Below are positions 36,440-44,334 of a stretch of 64,000 nt of DNA, one piece after another; positions within the stretch are counted from its first letter, which is position 1, and each line of letters starts with the position of its first letter. The translations under genes and the position numbers were made by a program. Under the pieces are notes generated by a model. That model worked only from the letters and a program-made list of their open reading frames with translations. It was not told the origin of the DNA and did not search any database. This DNA is from Verrucomicrobia subdivision 3 bacterium UBA693 (GTDB lineage Bacteria; Verrucomicrobiota; Verrucomicrobiia; Limisphaerales; UBA8199). The DNA lies in NCBI GenBank assembly GCA_002298785.1, contig DBMR01000040.1, forward strand, positions 1-64,000, written 5' to 3'.

Positions 36440-37686
36440 CCGACCGGGTTGGCCCGACCTTTCCAAACGTAGCGGAACATCAGCACCCGCAGGGCGGCGG
36501 TGAGCGGTATGGCCAGGAGTCCTCCCAGCAATCCGCCCAGCAAGGTCGTGCCTGCCATGACCGCAATGATAATCGTCACCGGGTGCAACCCCACTCGGTC
36601 TCCCATGATCTTCGGGGAAATCACCAGTCCTTCCAGACTCTGCACCACTGCGAACACTCCCAGCACCAGCAGCGGGTGGAGCACATCCCCAAACTGCACC
36701 ACCGAAATCACCAGAGCGGTGACACAAATCACTATTGCCCCCAGGAACGGGATCATCGTCAGGAACACCGCCGTGGCGCCGATCAGGATGGCGTAGGGCA
36801 AACCGATAATCAAAAATCCAATCGCGTAGAGCACGCCGTCACAGATTGCAACCATGACCTGGCCTCGGAAGAAAGCAATCAGGTAATTGTTGACGGAGTT
36901 CAGGATGAAAATCAGTTCCCGTTTCGCGTCCGGATCGGAGACCGGCAGGTAATCTGTCCAACGGGAAGAAATGCCGCGCTTCTCAAGCAGGAAATAAAAA
37001 GTATATACTGGGATTAACGCCAGTCCGGCGAGAACGCCAAACCATGACGCGACGCGCCCCACCTGACCAAATAGCCATGAGCCGACTCTGGGAAGGTTCT
37101 CGGCGAGCAAGGATCCGGCGCTTTGCAGGGTGTCCCGGTCAATACTCCCGGAAACCAAGCTATCGCCTGAAGGAGCGTTACTGCCCGTGTTGGAGGGGGA
37201 CGCCGCCGAGGGCTGGTTCGTTTGCGCATCGACGGCTGAGGCTCCGGCGGGTGCGCTGGCCGCGGGAACATGCCACAAACCTTTGAACGCCTGGGGCGGA
37301 TGCGCGGCCCAGCGCTCGAGCTTCGCCTGTAATTGCGTGGTATAAGCGGGCAGACGCGAAATGAGCTGTCGGGACTCGCTGACGATTTGCGGCACCACGC
37401 TGCCGAACATGGCCACCACCATCAGCAGTGCCAGCAAATAAACACAGACAATTGCCCGCGCGCGCGGAATGCGGCGGCGCTCAAAAAAATCCACCACCGG
37501 ATCCAACAAATAAGCGAGCACACCCGCCACCGCTATGGGCCACAGCACCGGAGTCAGAATTCCGAGCACCCGGCCTAAAGCCCAGATCAGGACCACGATC
37601 AGGGCCACCAACAAGGCCAATGCCAGACCAGTGAGCGCCTGCCATATCAGGCGCGCCTGCCTCTCGGATGGGGCGGGAAAAGGCAT
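36436..37686 (-). CDS. AI-2E family transporter (PerM/YdiK-like membrane protein)
   Basis: A 416-residue membrane protein of the AI-2E family. Two hydrophobic segments near the N-terminus (about 18-45 and 68-95) and five more in the C-terminal half match the family topology. LGAIVICVTALVISVVQFG, then QSLEGLVISPKIMGDRVGLHPVT, is the conserved family signature. A Ser/Ala/Pro-rich segment (about 140-175) separates the halves. Members export autoinducer-2 or act as Na+/H+ antiporters; the role here is unknown. It is 6 bp behind the four-helix-bundle gene, so it is the last gene of the proC run. Confidence 0.9.
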   Translation of the reverse strand: MPFPAPSERQARLIWQALTGLALALLVALIVVLIWALGRVLGILTPVLWPIAVAGVLAYLLDPVVDFFERRRIPRARAIVCVYLLALLMVVAMFGSVVPQIVSESRQLISRLPAYTTQLQAKLERWAAHPPQAFKGLWHVPAASAPAGASAVDAQTNQPSAASPSNTGSNAPSGDSLVSGSIDRDTLQSAGSLLAENLPRVGSWLFGQVGRVASWFGVLAGLALIPVYTFYFLLEKRGISSRWTDYLPVSDPDAKRELIFILNSVNNYLIAFFRGQVMVAICDGVLYAIGFLIIGLPYAILIGATAVFLTMIPFLGAIVICVTALVISVVQFGDVLHPLLVLGVFAVVQSLEGLVISPKIMGDRVGLHPVTIIIAVMAGTTLLGGLLGGLLAIPLTAALRVLMFRYVWKGRANPVG

Positions 37687-37692
37687 ATCACA

Positions 37693-38169
37693 TCATTCCG
37701 CTTGGGATTCAGACCGACGCAATGGGTGGGTGGAGGGCAAATTAGCCAATAACCGGTGGAAACGCTCTGGCGATGGGATTTCGGTTTTGGCCGGTTCCGC
37801 TCCGTTGCTCCGCCGGACAATCTCGATCCAGGACTGCAATTGCAACCCACAACTCTCCACCGAGATCTTCAATTCTGCCAGTTCCGTAATGGTTTCTTGC
37901 GGCCATGCGGTGCGCCCCACCATGCTCAGCAGGGAGCGGATCTCCCGCAAGCCATCAACGGCTTCGTTAAGATTTTCCAGTATTTCTGACCTTGATCCCA
38001 ACTCATAACTTTGGGCGATGCGATTCGGTATCGCCAAGGCCACGCTCGTAAGTTGGTGCCGAAAGACCGGGTTCATCGCCGGAGCGTGCGCCCCTAGCGC
38101 CGCACACCTCTCAAAAATCTGCGCCGCCAGTTGCCATACCGGCAGATCTTCGAAGCGCGTATACATCAT
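37693..38169 (-). CDS. Four-helix-bundle (S23/IVS-type) protein
   Basis: A 158-residue protein matching the small four-helix-bundle family first found in 23S rRNA intervening sequences: YTRFEDLPVWQLAAQIFERC at the start, RHQLTSVALAIPNRIAQSYE (the conserved second helix) and EIRSLLSMVGR. The C-terminal 30 residues are extra. It is not in an rRNA gene here but sits between proC (2 bp) and the AI-2E transporter (6 bp), so it is probably co-translated with them. Molecular function is unknown across the family. Confidence 0.85.
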   Translation of the reverse strand: MMYTRFEDLPVWQLAAQIFERCAALGAHAPAMNPVFRHQLTSVALAIPNRIAQSYELGSRSEILENLNEAVDGLREIRSLLSMVGRTAWPQETITELAELKISVESCGLQLQSWIEIVRRSNGAEPAKTEIPSPERFHRLLANLPSTHPLRRSESQAE

Positions 38170-38171
38170 GA

Positions 38172-39002
38172 CTAGGATTCCTGGCTTGTGGCTTTGCCCA
38201 TCCGACGGCTTTTGTCGGCGGCGGCTCGCACGGCGTTCATCAAGACCCCGCGCATTCCACCTTTTTCAAGTTCGTGCAATCCTTCAATCGTAGTGCCGCC
38301 GGGGCTGGTCACCGCGTCCTTCAAGGCGCCCGGATGCATGCCGGTATCCAGCACCATTTTGGCGGCACCAAGGACGGTCTGCGCCGCCAGATGCGTGGCC
38401 GTCGCCCGGGGCAATCCTGCGGCTACCCCACCATCGCTAAGGGCTTCAATGATCGCGTAAACATAAGCTGGGCCGCTCCCGCTCAAACCCGTCACCGCAT
38501 CCAACAGCGACTCCTTCACCTGGATTGCCAAGCCCACCGAATTCAATAGCTTTTGCGCCAACTCGCCGTCTCCGCGGGTCGCAAATTTGCCCAAGGCGAA
38601 TGCTGATGCGGACGCGCCTACTAGTGCCGGCGTGTTTGGCATCACCCGGATTACCCGCTTCCCTTCGCCTAACTCGCCCTCCAATCGTGCGATCGAGATC
38701 CCGGCCGCGATCGAAATCAGCAAGTGTTTCTTCGTGCACAGCGGCTTAATTTCCGCCAGCACTTCCGCAATCTGGTCTGGCTTGACTGCTAGAATGATGA
38801 CGTTCGAAAAACGTACCACATCGGGATTGAAGGCGGTGGTCCGTGCTCCAACTTCATTCGCAAAGCTCGCAGCGGCAGCCTCGACAGCGTCACTGGCGAG
38901 GATATCCCCCGATTTCACCAAGCCGCCACGGCAGAAGCCTCGCGCCAGGGCCTTAGCCATTTTGCCGGCTCCAATGAAGCCAATGTTTAGTTTAGCAGGC
39001 AT
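38172..39002 (-). CDS. proC: Pyrroline-5-carboxylate reductase
   Basis: ProC (276 residues) reduces pyrroline-5-carboxylate to proline with NAD(P)H. The Rossmann start IGFIGAGKMAKALARG, VILAVKPDQIAEVL, VIRVMPNTPALVGASASAF, LSGSGPAYVYAIIEALSDGGVAAGLPR and the C-terminal VTSPGGTTIEGLHELEKGG cover the family signatures. The ATG at 39002 is preferred to a GTG 15 bp upstream. It is first of a three-gene minus-strand run. Its promoter must lie in the gene-poor stretch at 39003-39463. Confidence 0.95.
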   Translation of the reverse strand: MPAKLNIGFIGAGKMAKALARGFCRGGLVKSGDILASDAVEAAAASFANEVGARTTAFNPDVVRFSNVIILAVKPDQIAEVLAEIKPLCTKKHLLISIAAGISIARLEGELGEGKRVIRVMPNTPALVGASASAFALGKFATRGDGELAQKLLNSVGLAIQVKESLLDAVTGLSGSGPAYVYAIIEALSDGGVAAGLPRATATHLAAQTVLGAAKMVLDTGMHPGALKDAVTSPGGTTIEGLHELEKGGMRGVLMNAVRAAADKSRRMGKATSQES

Positions 39003-39463
39003 CGCTGCTTTTAACACGAAACCCCGCCGGAGCGGAAGCCAATTATCCGGCAGTCGAACTGGCTATTTGCTGGAAGATTCCAAAGATCAGGGTGACTGGA
39101 ATGAGGACATGACCACTCCCTGGATGGCGATTGATCAAGTTAAAGAGAGGCACCCGCCGAAGCGAATGCCTCTCAGTGGGGGAGGGAGCAAATTAAACCT
39201 TGAACCAACACCCAGTAAAAATCGTAGCTAACTTTGCCACTAAATAAAGCAACTGTCAATTAAAATAAATTGACATCATTTGCTCAATCAACCCAAAACT
39301 CCATCCTCCCGCCCACCGCCGCGACTTACGCATTGCAACTTCAAGCTGAACGCTCGAAACTCGCTGCAAGCTCGGCAACCGAGCCGGCGCTGCCTCTGGC
39401 AAATCGAACTCAGCATATCCGCTGTGGGGCGACAAGCATAACCTTAAGGTGAGCCACCTCCGC
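39003..39463. other. Gene-poor spacer with inverted repeats upstream of proC
   Basis: 461 bp between the proC start and the end of the glycosyltransferase gene. GAGAGGCA (39145-39152) / TGCCTCTC (39167-39174) is a perfect 8-bp hairpin without a T tail. TGTCAATT (39254-39261) / AATTGACA (39268-39275) is a perfect palindrome with a 6-base A/T spacer, and each arm carries a TTGACA box, one on each strand. No protein is convincing: short frames of 60-75 codons here lack any family signal. It probably holds the proC promoter. Confidence 0.55.
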
Positions 39464-40600
39464 TCAATTCCTGACAGGCTCAAGCGTGCCGTCTGGAGCC
39501 AGACGCATTTGTTTCCCCCTCCATTCGATGGAATTCCCCATGAATGCCAAGCCCCAAATGCCCAACTGCATCAAGTCTTTCACCCATGGCACCCAAAACC
39601 ACCTCCAACCGCCGGACCGCTGAGCCAGGCGTGCTTGCAACTTGACCGCAAATATTGCTCGCGCTCCCAGGACCATTCCACCTACCACAAAAGCCCACAA
39701 GTCCGGACAAACTGCGATCCAAACGGCGCTCCACAGTGTGGCGTTGCTCAGAATGCTAAAGAAATAAGGAGCGGGCTGGCTTACCCGGATTGTGCGCGCC
39801 CAGCGCAGTTGATGCTGCCACACCGCGCGCCAGTGCATCGGCCCGGACCAGCACTCCACCACGACCGTCGAGAACTGGATTGTACGACTCAGTTTAGCGA
39901 TCCGATGCCCGATTTGGTAATCATCCGCGAGGCAATTCTTCAACGCTTCAAACCCTCCAATCCGTGCTAAATCCGCTCGCCGAAACATCATCACGGCACC
40001 CAGTCCGAAATCCACCGGCTTGAGGGAGGCGCTTTGCAGCACTTGCGACCAAAAATCCGCATTGACCGACACTGCCTCGCAGCGCATCGCCAGGTTGGTG
40101 GGAGGTTCCAACCGGTAAAGACAATGCACCAGGCCTGCTTCACTGCCCCAAATTTGCTGGACCATATTGGCCAGTAAATCCTGTGGTGCCCGCACATCCG
40201 CGTCGCTCATTACCACGAGGTCGTGCTTTGCCAGCGTCTCCATTTCCGCCAACTTCGACACCTTCAGATTGGTGCCGGTCAGGGGACCGCAGATTCGAAG
40301 CTGCGCATCTTTGTCGGGGAATTCGTTGATAAGTTTCCGCACCACGTCGCAGACTCGATCCTCCGCGGATGCGACGCCGAAAATAATCTGCACTTCACCG
40401 GGATAATCCTGCTCGAACCAGCTTCGTAGACAGGCCTCAGTGTATTCGTCCATCCCTTTCAACGGTTTTAGCAAAGTCACCGGTGCCGCCAGCGAGTTTT
40501 GACGATACCTGCGGTGCAACGGAAAGCGCTTCGCCACCAGCCATTGCCACAACATGATGCCAAAGCTCACCAAAGCCAGACTGCCAAAAACGATTCTCAT
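39464..40600 (-). CDS. HpnI-like family 2 glycosyltransferase
   Basis: A 378-residue membrane glycosyltransferase resembling HpnI and ceramide glucosyltransferases. It has an N-terminal helix (4-22), VTLLKPLKGMDEYTEACLRS (41-60), a DxD-type metal site in SDADVRAP (132-139), an acid in LADDYQIGHRI (about 219-229), the QLRWARTIR motif (Q..RW) and two C-terminal membrane helices. HpnI adds N-acetylglucosamine to bacteriohopanetetrol in hopanoid decoration; the exact lipid here is inferred. Its ATG touches the terminal repeat of the adjacent RAYT element, so its original upstream region has been replaced. Confidence 0.82.
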   Translation of the reverse strand: MRIVFGSLALVSFGIMLWQWLVAKRFPLHRRYRQNSLAAPVTLLKPLKGMDEYTEACLRSWFEQDYPGEVQIIFGVASAEDRVCDVVRKLINEFPDKDAQLRICGPLTGTNLKVSKLAEMETLAKHDLVVMSDADVRAPQDLLANMVQQIWGSEAGLVHCLYRLEPPTNLAMRCEAVSVNADFWSQVLQSASLKPVDFGLGAVMMFRRADLARIGGFEALKNCLADDYQIGHRIAKLSRTIQFSTVVVECWSGPMHWRAVWQHQLRWARTIRVSQPAPYFFSILSNATLWSAVWIAVCPDLWAFVVGGMVLGARAIFAVKLQARLAQRSGGWRWFWVPWVKDLMQLGIWGLAFMGNSIEWRGKQMRLAPDGTLEPVRN

Positions 40601-40629
40601 TGGGGTCAGTCCCTAGTATTGACAACTCC
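40601..40629 (+). repeat. Left terminal inverted repeat of the RAYT element
   Basis: Nearly identical, in inverted orientation, to 41605-41634: both share GTATTGACAACTCC and GGGGTCAGTCC, with about three differences. It lies directly against the ATG of the glycosyltransferase gene (40598-40600) and contains the transposase stop codon (TGA, from 40608 down to 40606). Confidence 0.85.
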
Positions 40630-41580
40630 CTTCCCTTCCAGTTTCGCCCCTACCCCCTCTCGCTGCTCCCAATAAAGCAAATGCGTCAAGTGAGTCTTGG
40701 TGCCCATTAGTAAACGTTGCGCGATCCATTCCAAGGTCATCGTCGTCTCTCGGCGCAAGCGTTTCGCAATGCGCACCTTGCCTGGATCACCTTTTCGCCG
40801 GCGCGACAATTCGCTTTCGTTCCAGCCTAAAATCCGCAACTCCTCAGCCAGCACTCGCTCGGCTTTCTGTTCCGCAACTTCTCGAATTTCCACACCGAAG
40901 CGTCCAGCCCCGTCCAAATTAACCATTTGTGCCAACAGTTCTTTTCGGAAGTCCTCACTCCCGAGACACCACGCAGGCATCTTCGCACCCGGTCCATTCT
41001 CTTCCTGGAGCTTCCGAAGTTCCATCCGCTTTTCAAATTCCAAACGCCCAGCGACGCTGTCCCGCTGAATGCCATGCTCGCCAAAAAGCCGATCCACGCG
41101 CAGCCACGGCCATCGTTTGCCAGGCTCAGTCAAATACGAGCCGTAACTGCTCCAATGAAAATCCGTGAGCGCCTGACCCGGACGCAAAAGGCGAGCCCGA
41201 ACTGGATTCAGATGCACATAATCACAGACAGTCTTCAGATAACCGTTGCCACTGCCATCGACCACTAACGACTTATACCGACCGCTAAACAAATGCCCTG
41301 ACAGGCGGTGCCGCCGATTAAATCGAACGGTATAGGTGCCAAGCAACCACTTCATCCCCGCGACGAGATTGGGTTCTGGAGTCTCAACGACCAGGTGAAA
41401 GTGATTGCGCATCAAACAGTACGCGTGGATTTGCCAACCGGTTTTGGCGCAAGCTTCCCCGACGGTCTTCAAAAAAAGTCGTCGATCATCGTCATCCCGG
41501 AAAATGTCTTCTCGATGATCTCCCCGGCTCATCAAGTGGTAAACGGCGCCAGGATATTGCACTCTGAGTTTTCTTGCCAC
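40606..41580 (-). CDS. REP-associated tyrosine transposase (RAYT, Y1_Tnp family)
   Basis: A 324-residue single-strand DNA transposase. The Y1 domain shows PGAVYHLMSRGDHRE (about 10-24), the HUH metal motif in MRNHFHLVVE (His60 and His62), a likely catalytic Tyr in TYTVRFNRRH (near 83), and SGHLFSGRYKS plus YVHLNPVRARL, all family motifs. A C-terminal extension of about 170 residues (HTH-like) is typical of the larger RAYTs. The GTG at 41580 is chosen because MARKLRVQYPGAVYH fits the family; the frame stays open to 41670 but crosses the terminal repeat and leaves the element. The last residues, GVVNTRD, are encoded by the left repeat. Confidence 0.9.
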   Translation of the reverse strand: MARKLRVQYPGAVYHLMSRGDHREDIFRDDDDRRLFLKTVGEACAKTGWQIHAYCLMRNHFHLVVETPEPNLVAGMKWLLGTYTVRFNRRHRLSGHLFSGRYKSLVVDGSGNGYLKTVCDYVHLNPVRARLLRPGQALTDFHWSSYGSYLTEPGKRWPWLRVDRLFGEHGIQRDSVAGRLEFEKRMELRKLQEENGPGAKMPAWCLGSEDFRKELLAQMVNLDGAGRFGVEIREVAEQKAERVLAEELRILGWNESELSRRRKGDPGKVRIAKRLRRETTMTLEWIAQRLLMGTKTHLTHLLYWEQREGVGAKLEGKGVVNTRD

Positions 41581-41604
41581 AAACACAGCATGAGAAGCAG
41601 GACA

Positions 41605-41634
41605 GGAGTTGTCAATACTGAGGACTGACCCCCA
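41605..41634 (+). repeat. Right terminal inverted repeat of the RAYT element
   Basis: The reverse complement of this stretch matches 40601-40629 over nearly its whole length. It begins GGAGTTGTCAATACTGAGG and ends GACCCCCA, upstream of the transposase start. The promoter of the next plus-strand operon (TTGACA at 41638) begins 3 bp beyond it. Confidence 0.85.
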
Positions 41635-41637
41635 GGC

Positions 41638-41666
41638 TTGACAAATTACACTTTGCTTGGCAAAGT
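41638..41666 (+). promoter_or_regulatory. Promoter with CTTTG-N5-CAAAG palindrome
   Basis: A perfect -35 box TTGACA (41638-41643) is followed by the inverted repeat ACTTTGC-TTG-GCAAAGT (41650-41666), which covers the spacer and -10 region just before the ATG at 41673. The same CTTTG-N5-CAAAG arrangement recurs at 42639-42653, and the winged-helix protein of this operon is the obvious candidate binder. Confidence 0.55.
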
Positions 41667-41672
41667 CCATGT

Positions 41673-42287
41673 ATGGATGCCAATGCCGCCAACGAACAGC
41701 TCCAGATCATAAGAACGCTCATGGAACGTTCCGCGCTTTACCGGCGCGCGATGGCACCTTTGATGACCGCCGCCGGAGTGACGGGAATTCTGGGCGGTTT
41801 GGCAGGATATTTCGCTCGGATAGGTCCGGGTTGGGGGTTTGTAATACTCTGGTCGTCAGTCGCGTTTGCGGCCCTGATCATATCCCTCCTGCTAGTGCGT
41901 CAACAGGCGCTCAAGGATGCCGAACCGTTCTGGTCACCACCTACTCGTCGAGTTGCGCAAGCCATGCTCCCAGCTCTGGCAGCAGGCGGGATCATCGGTC
42001 CGGCGCATCTCCTCTTTCATCCTCAGGGTCTCGTGGCCAACGCGTTGCCGGAGCTCTGGATGTTTCTCTACGGCTGCGCACTCTGTGCCTCAGGATTCTT
42101 CATCGCGCGCGGGGTCAAGCTCCTGGGATGGTTGTTCATCCTGTGCGCCGCACTGGTCATAATCATACCAGCCCCGACAAACTTCCCGGCCTGGCCACAC
42201 GTCGAAATGGCGGCAGTCTTTGGAGGCTTGCACCTGGCAGCCGGAATTTACCTCTACTACTCGGAGAAAGCCCAATCACGGCCGTGA
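41673..42287 (+). CDS. Six-helix membrane protein, partner of a winged-helix regulator
   Basis: Unrecognised 204-residue integral membrane protein with a short cytoplasmic N-terminus (MDANAANEQLQIIRTLMERS) and six hydrophobic helices between about 28 and 195. The N-terminal pattern (Q.IR..ME.A..YR...P) is seen in membrane proteins that are paired with small winged-helix regulators in many phyla. The stop overlaps the GTG start of such a regulator by 4 bp, so the two are co-translated. It may sense the membrane or sequester the regulator; this is inference. Confidence 0.8.
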   Translation: MDANAANEQLQIIRTLMERSALYRRAMAPLMTAAGVTGILGGLAGYFARIGPGWGFVILWSSVAFAALIISLLLVRQQALKDAEPFWSPPTRRVAQAMLPALAAGGIIGPAHLLFHPQGLVANALPELWMFLYGCALCASGFFIARGVKLLGWLFILCAALVIIIPAPTNFPAWPHVEMAAVFGGLHLAAGIYLYYSEKAQSRP

Positions 42288-42592
42288 ATCCGGAACCCTT
42301 CCTACAACTGGATCGAGTGATCCACGAAAAGGGGCGCCTGGCAATCATGTCGATGCTGGCCGCCAACCCGGAGCTTTCATTCACTGAAATGCGGGATTCC
42401 CTATCCATGACCGATGGCAACCTTACCACCCACATTCGAACCTTGCAGGAAGCCGGTTACGTCTCGGTAACCAAGAGTTACCAAAAGAACCGCCCACTTA
42501 CGACTTGTGCGCTGACGTCCACCGGTCGGACCGCCTTCACCCAATACATCAACCTCCTCGAGCAAATCGTCCGGCTTTCGAAACCGGAATAG
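42284..42592 (+). CDS. Winged-helix transcriptional regulator (HTH_34/MarR-like)
   Basis: A 102-residue DNA-binding protein starting at the GTG at 42284, inside the stop of the membrane-protein gene (GTGA overlap). LDRVIHEKGRLAIMSMLAAN, LSFTEMRDSLSMTDGNLTTHIRTLQEAGYV and KSYQKNRPLTTCALTSTGRTAF are the helix, recognition helix and wing of the HTH_34 family. The reading frame is open for about 200 codons further upstream, where it only shadows the membrane-protein gene, so an automatic call could miss this start. The motif CTTTG-N5-CAAAG upstream of its operon and before ispH is its likely operator. Confidence 0.87.
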   Translation: MNPEPFLQLDRVIHEKGRLAIMSMLAANPELSFTEMRDSLSMTDGNLTTHIRTLQEAGYVSVTKSYQKNRPLTTCALTSTGRTAFTQYINLLEQIVRLSKPE

Positions 42593-42638
42593 CAGTCAAA
42601 ATGAGTTTTGAACGTTTGAACCGTTTCGTGGTCTTTTA

Positions 42639-42653
42639 CTTTGTGTCACAAAG
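42639..42653 (+). promoter_or_regulatory. Second CTTTG-N5-CAAAG palindrome, ispH leader
   Basis: CTTTGTG-T-CACAAAG is a perfect 7-1-7 inverted repeat in the gap between the winged-helix gene and ispH. It has the same half-sites and spacing as the palindrome at 41651-41665. It may place ispH and the genes behind it under the winged-helix regulator. Confidence 0.5.
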
Positions 42654-42716
42654 CTTATGAGTTCAATATCCTCAAACCAATATCAGTTCACATCAGCACC
42701 CCTGCGTCATCGACCA

Positions 42717-43601
42717 ATGAAAATCGTCCGTGCCCGGCACCTGGGCATGTGTTTTGGAGTCAAAGACGCCATCGATCTGGCGCTGCAAACCAGCGAACGT
42801 ACCCCGCTCACCATCCTGGGAGAATTGGTTCACAATGAAACGGTCAACGCCGAGTTGCATGCGAAAGGGGTAAGCGTGGCGCGGGACCCAGCCCGGGTAG
42901 AGACGCAACTCGCCATGATTACCGCCCATGGCGCCTCGGAAAAGATGAAGCAAGCGGCGCGGTCCCGAGGGTTGCACGTGCTGGAAGCCACCTGCCCACT
43001 CGTGCGCACGGCTCATCGCGCGGTGCAACGACTTGTCGCGGAGGGCTTTCATCCCATCATCATCGGCAAGCCGGGCCACGTCGAAGTAAGGGGTCTCACC
43101 GAGGATCTGGTCGCGTGCGACATCGTGCAAGAAGCAGCGGACATCGAGAAGTTGCAGGAACGGCCTCGATTTGGGGTAGCGGCCCAGACAACACAGCCCA
43201 TCGAGCGGGTTCACCGGCTCGTCGAGGCCTTGCACGAGCGCTTTCCGGAAGCAGAAATCAAGTTTGTGGATACGGTTTGCCAGCCAACTAAACAGCGACA
43301 AATGGCGGCCGTTGACCTGGCACGAATGGTGGAACTGGTCCTCGTGATCGGAGGTGCGCAAAGCAATAACACTCGAGAACTCTGCGCCACTTGCCGGAAC
43401 TATTGTACGCGCGTTTACCATGTCCAAACGGCGCTGGATCTGCGCCCGGAGTGGTTTGACGGCATCAAAACCACTGGAATCACGGCCGGGACTTCCACCC
43501 CGGATGCTGTGATCGAGGAAGTCGAAGATTGGCTGCGGAAATTGGTGGGAACCGAACCGGAACGCGCGTCATTTGCCACCAGTCACCAAGTCGCAGCCTG
43601 A
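42717..43601 (+). CDS. ispH: 4-hydroxy-3-methylbut-2-enyl diphosphate reductase IspH
   Basis: IspH (294 residues) makes IPP and DMAPP in the last MEP-pathway step with an Fe-S cluster. Cluster ligands are Cys12 in HLGMCFGVKDAI, Cys in EATCPLVRTAH (about 93) and Cys in FVDTVCQPTKQRQ (about 190). LGELVHNETVNAEL and GGAQSNNTREL are also conserved. The usual GFCAGV motif is GMCFGV. The ATG at 42717 (MKIVRARHLG) fits the family N-terminus; an upstream ATG at 42657 is in frame but adds an unusual polar extension. It heads a plus-strand run with two membrane proteins. The product feeds hopanoid and other isoprenoid synthesis. Confidence 0.94.
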   Translation: MKIVRARHLGMCFGVKDAIDLALQTSERTPLTILGELVHNETVNAELHAKGVSVARDPARVETQLAMITAHGASEKMKQAARSRGLHVLEATCPLVRTAHRAVQRLVAEGFHPIIIGKPGHVEVRGLTEDLVACDIVQEAADIEKLQERPRFGVAAQTTQPIERVHRLVEALHERFPEAEIKFVDTVCQPTKQRQMAAVDLARMVELVLVIGGAQSNNTRELCATCRNYCTRVYHVQTALDLRPEWFDGIKTTGITAGTSTPDAVIEEVEDWLRKLVGTEPERASFATSHQVAA

Positions 43602-43617
43602 CCACCATTCACCTACT

Positions 43618-44334
43618 ATGACCGAAAAATCCAAATTTTACGTCGTCTGCGCTTACGCAGCGGGCATGGCGTGGGTCGAATCCGCAGTCGTCTATTATCT
43701 GCGCACGATGATCAATCGAATTGAGCCCTATCAACCTCTGCCTTTGCCGGAAGTCGGGGGCTTGGGTCCGGCGGAACTTGTGCGGGAGGCCGCCACCTTG
43801 CTGATGCTTTTGACGGTGGGTATCCTCGCAGGCAAAACCTGGCGCGCGCGTTGGGGGTATGCGGCGATCGCGTTCGGGACTTGGGACATCCTTTACTACG
43901 TGTTTCTCAAAGTGATGTGCGATTGGCCGAACTCGATCCTGGACTGGGACATCCTATTCCTCATCCCCCTGCCCTGGTGGGGACCAGTCCTGGCACCGGT
44001 GCTGATCGCGGGCTTGATGATTGTCTGGGGAACGCTTGTTACCCAACGGGAACAAGTGTATCGGGCACCCGGATGGCCGGCGTGGGGCCTGTGGATTGGC
44101 GGCATCTTCCTGGCTCTTTATGTATTCATGACTGATTCAATTCATCTGGAGAACAAAGGCGTAGAATCGCTGCGCCGATTGTTGCCCACCCAATTCAACT
44201 GGTGGCTCTTTGTCCCGGCGCTGCTGCTCATGGCCTCGCCGGTTCTTCCCAGCCTGAGCACTCGCAGGATTTTGAGCGCCTTCTCGCCGGATTTGTCGTA
44301 TAATGGACCGGAGAACGACATAAATCGAATATGA
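43618..44334 (+). CDS. Polytopic membrane protein of unknown function
   Basis: No family recognised. The 238-residue protein from the ATG at 43618 has six or seven hydrophobic helices and short loops, with conserved-looking Trp/Pro residues (DWPNSILDWDILFLIPLPWWG). It lies 16 bp after ispH and its stop overlaps the start of the DUF1361 gene by 4 bp, so it belongs to the same unit. An upstream in-frame ATG (43573) would overlap ispH and is less likely. Confidence 0.75.
   Translation: MTEKSKFYVVCAYAAGMAWVESAVVYYLRTMINRIEPYQPLPLPEVGGLGPAELVREAATLLMLLTVGILAGKTWRARWGYAAIAFGTWDILYYVFLKVMCDWPNSILDWDILFLIPLPWWGPVLAPVLIAGLMIVWGTLVTQREQVYRAPGWPAWGLWIGGIFLALYVFMTDSIHLENKGVESLRRLLPTQFNWWLFVPALLLMASPVLPSLSTRRILSAFSPDLSYNGPENDINRI

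Larger units (their letters stand above)
40601..41634 (-). mobile_element. RAYT transposase element bounded by inverted repeats
   Basis: A unit of about 1.03 kb formed by a single RAYT gene between two 29-30-bp inverted repeats. No target-site duplication was seen. RAYT proteins belong to the HUH Y1-transposase family and usually mobilise short palindromes (REPs); the flanking repeats are candidates for their target sequence. The element sits between the HpnI-like gene and the promoter of the membrane-protein/winged-helix operon. Confidence 0.75.

Noticed and set aside
39256..39483. Small minus-strand open frame of 75 codons after the glycosyltransferase gene
   Set aside because: No ribosome site or family resemblance; it overlaps the glycosyltransferase end and the A/T-rich palindrome.
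41657..42592. A single 311-residue fusion protein spanning the membrane-protein gene and the winged-helix gene
   Set aside because: Its first 200 residues are Arg/Ser-rich shadow of the membrane-protein frame; the winged-helix protein starts at the GTG at 42284 coupled to the membrane-protein stop.
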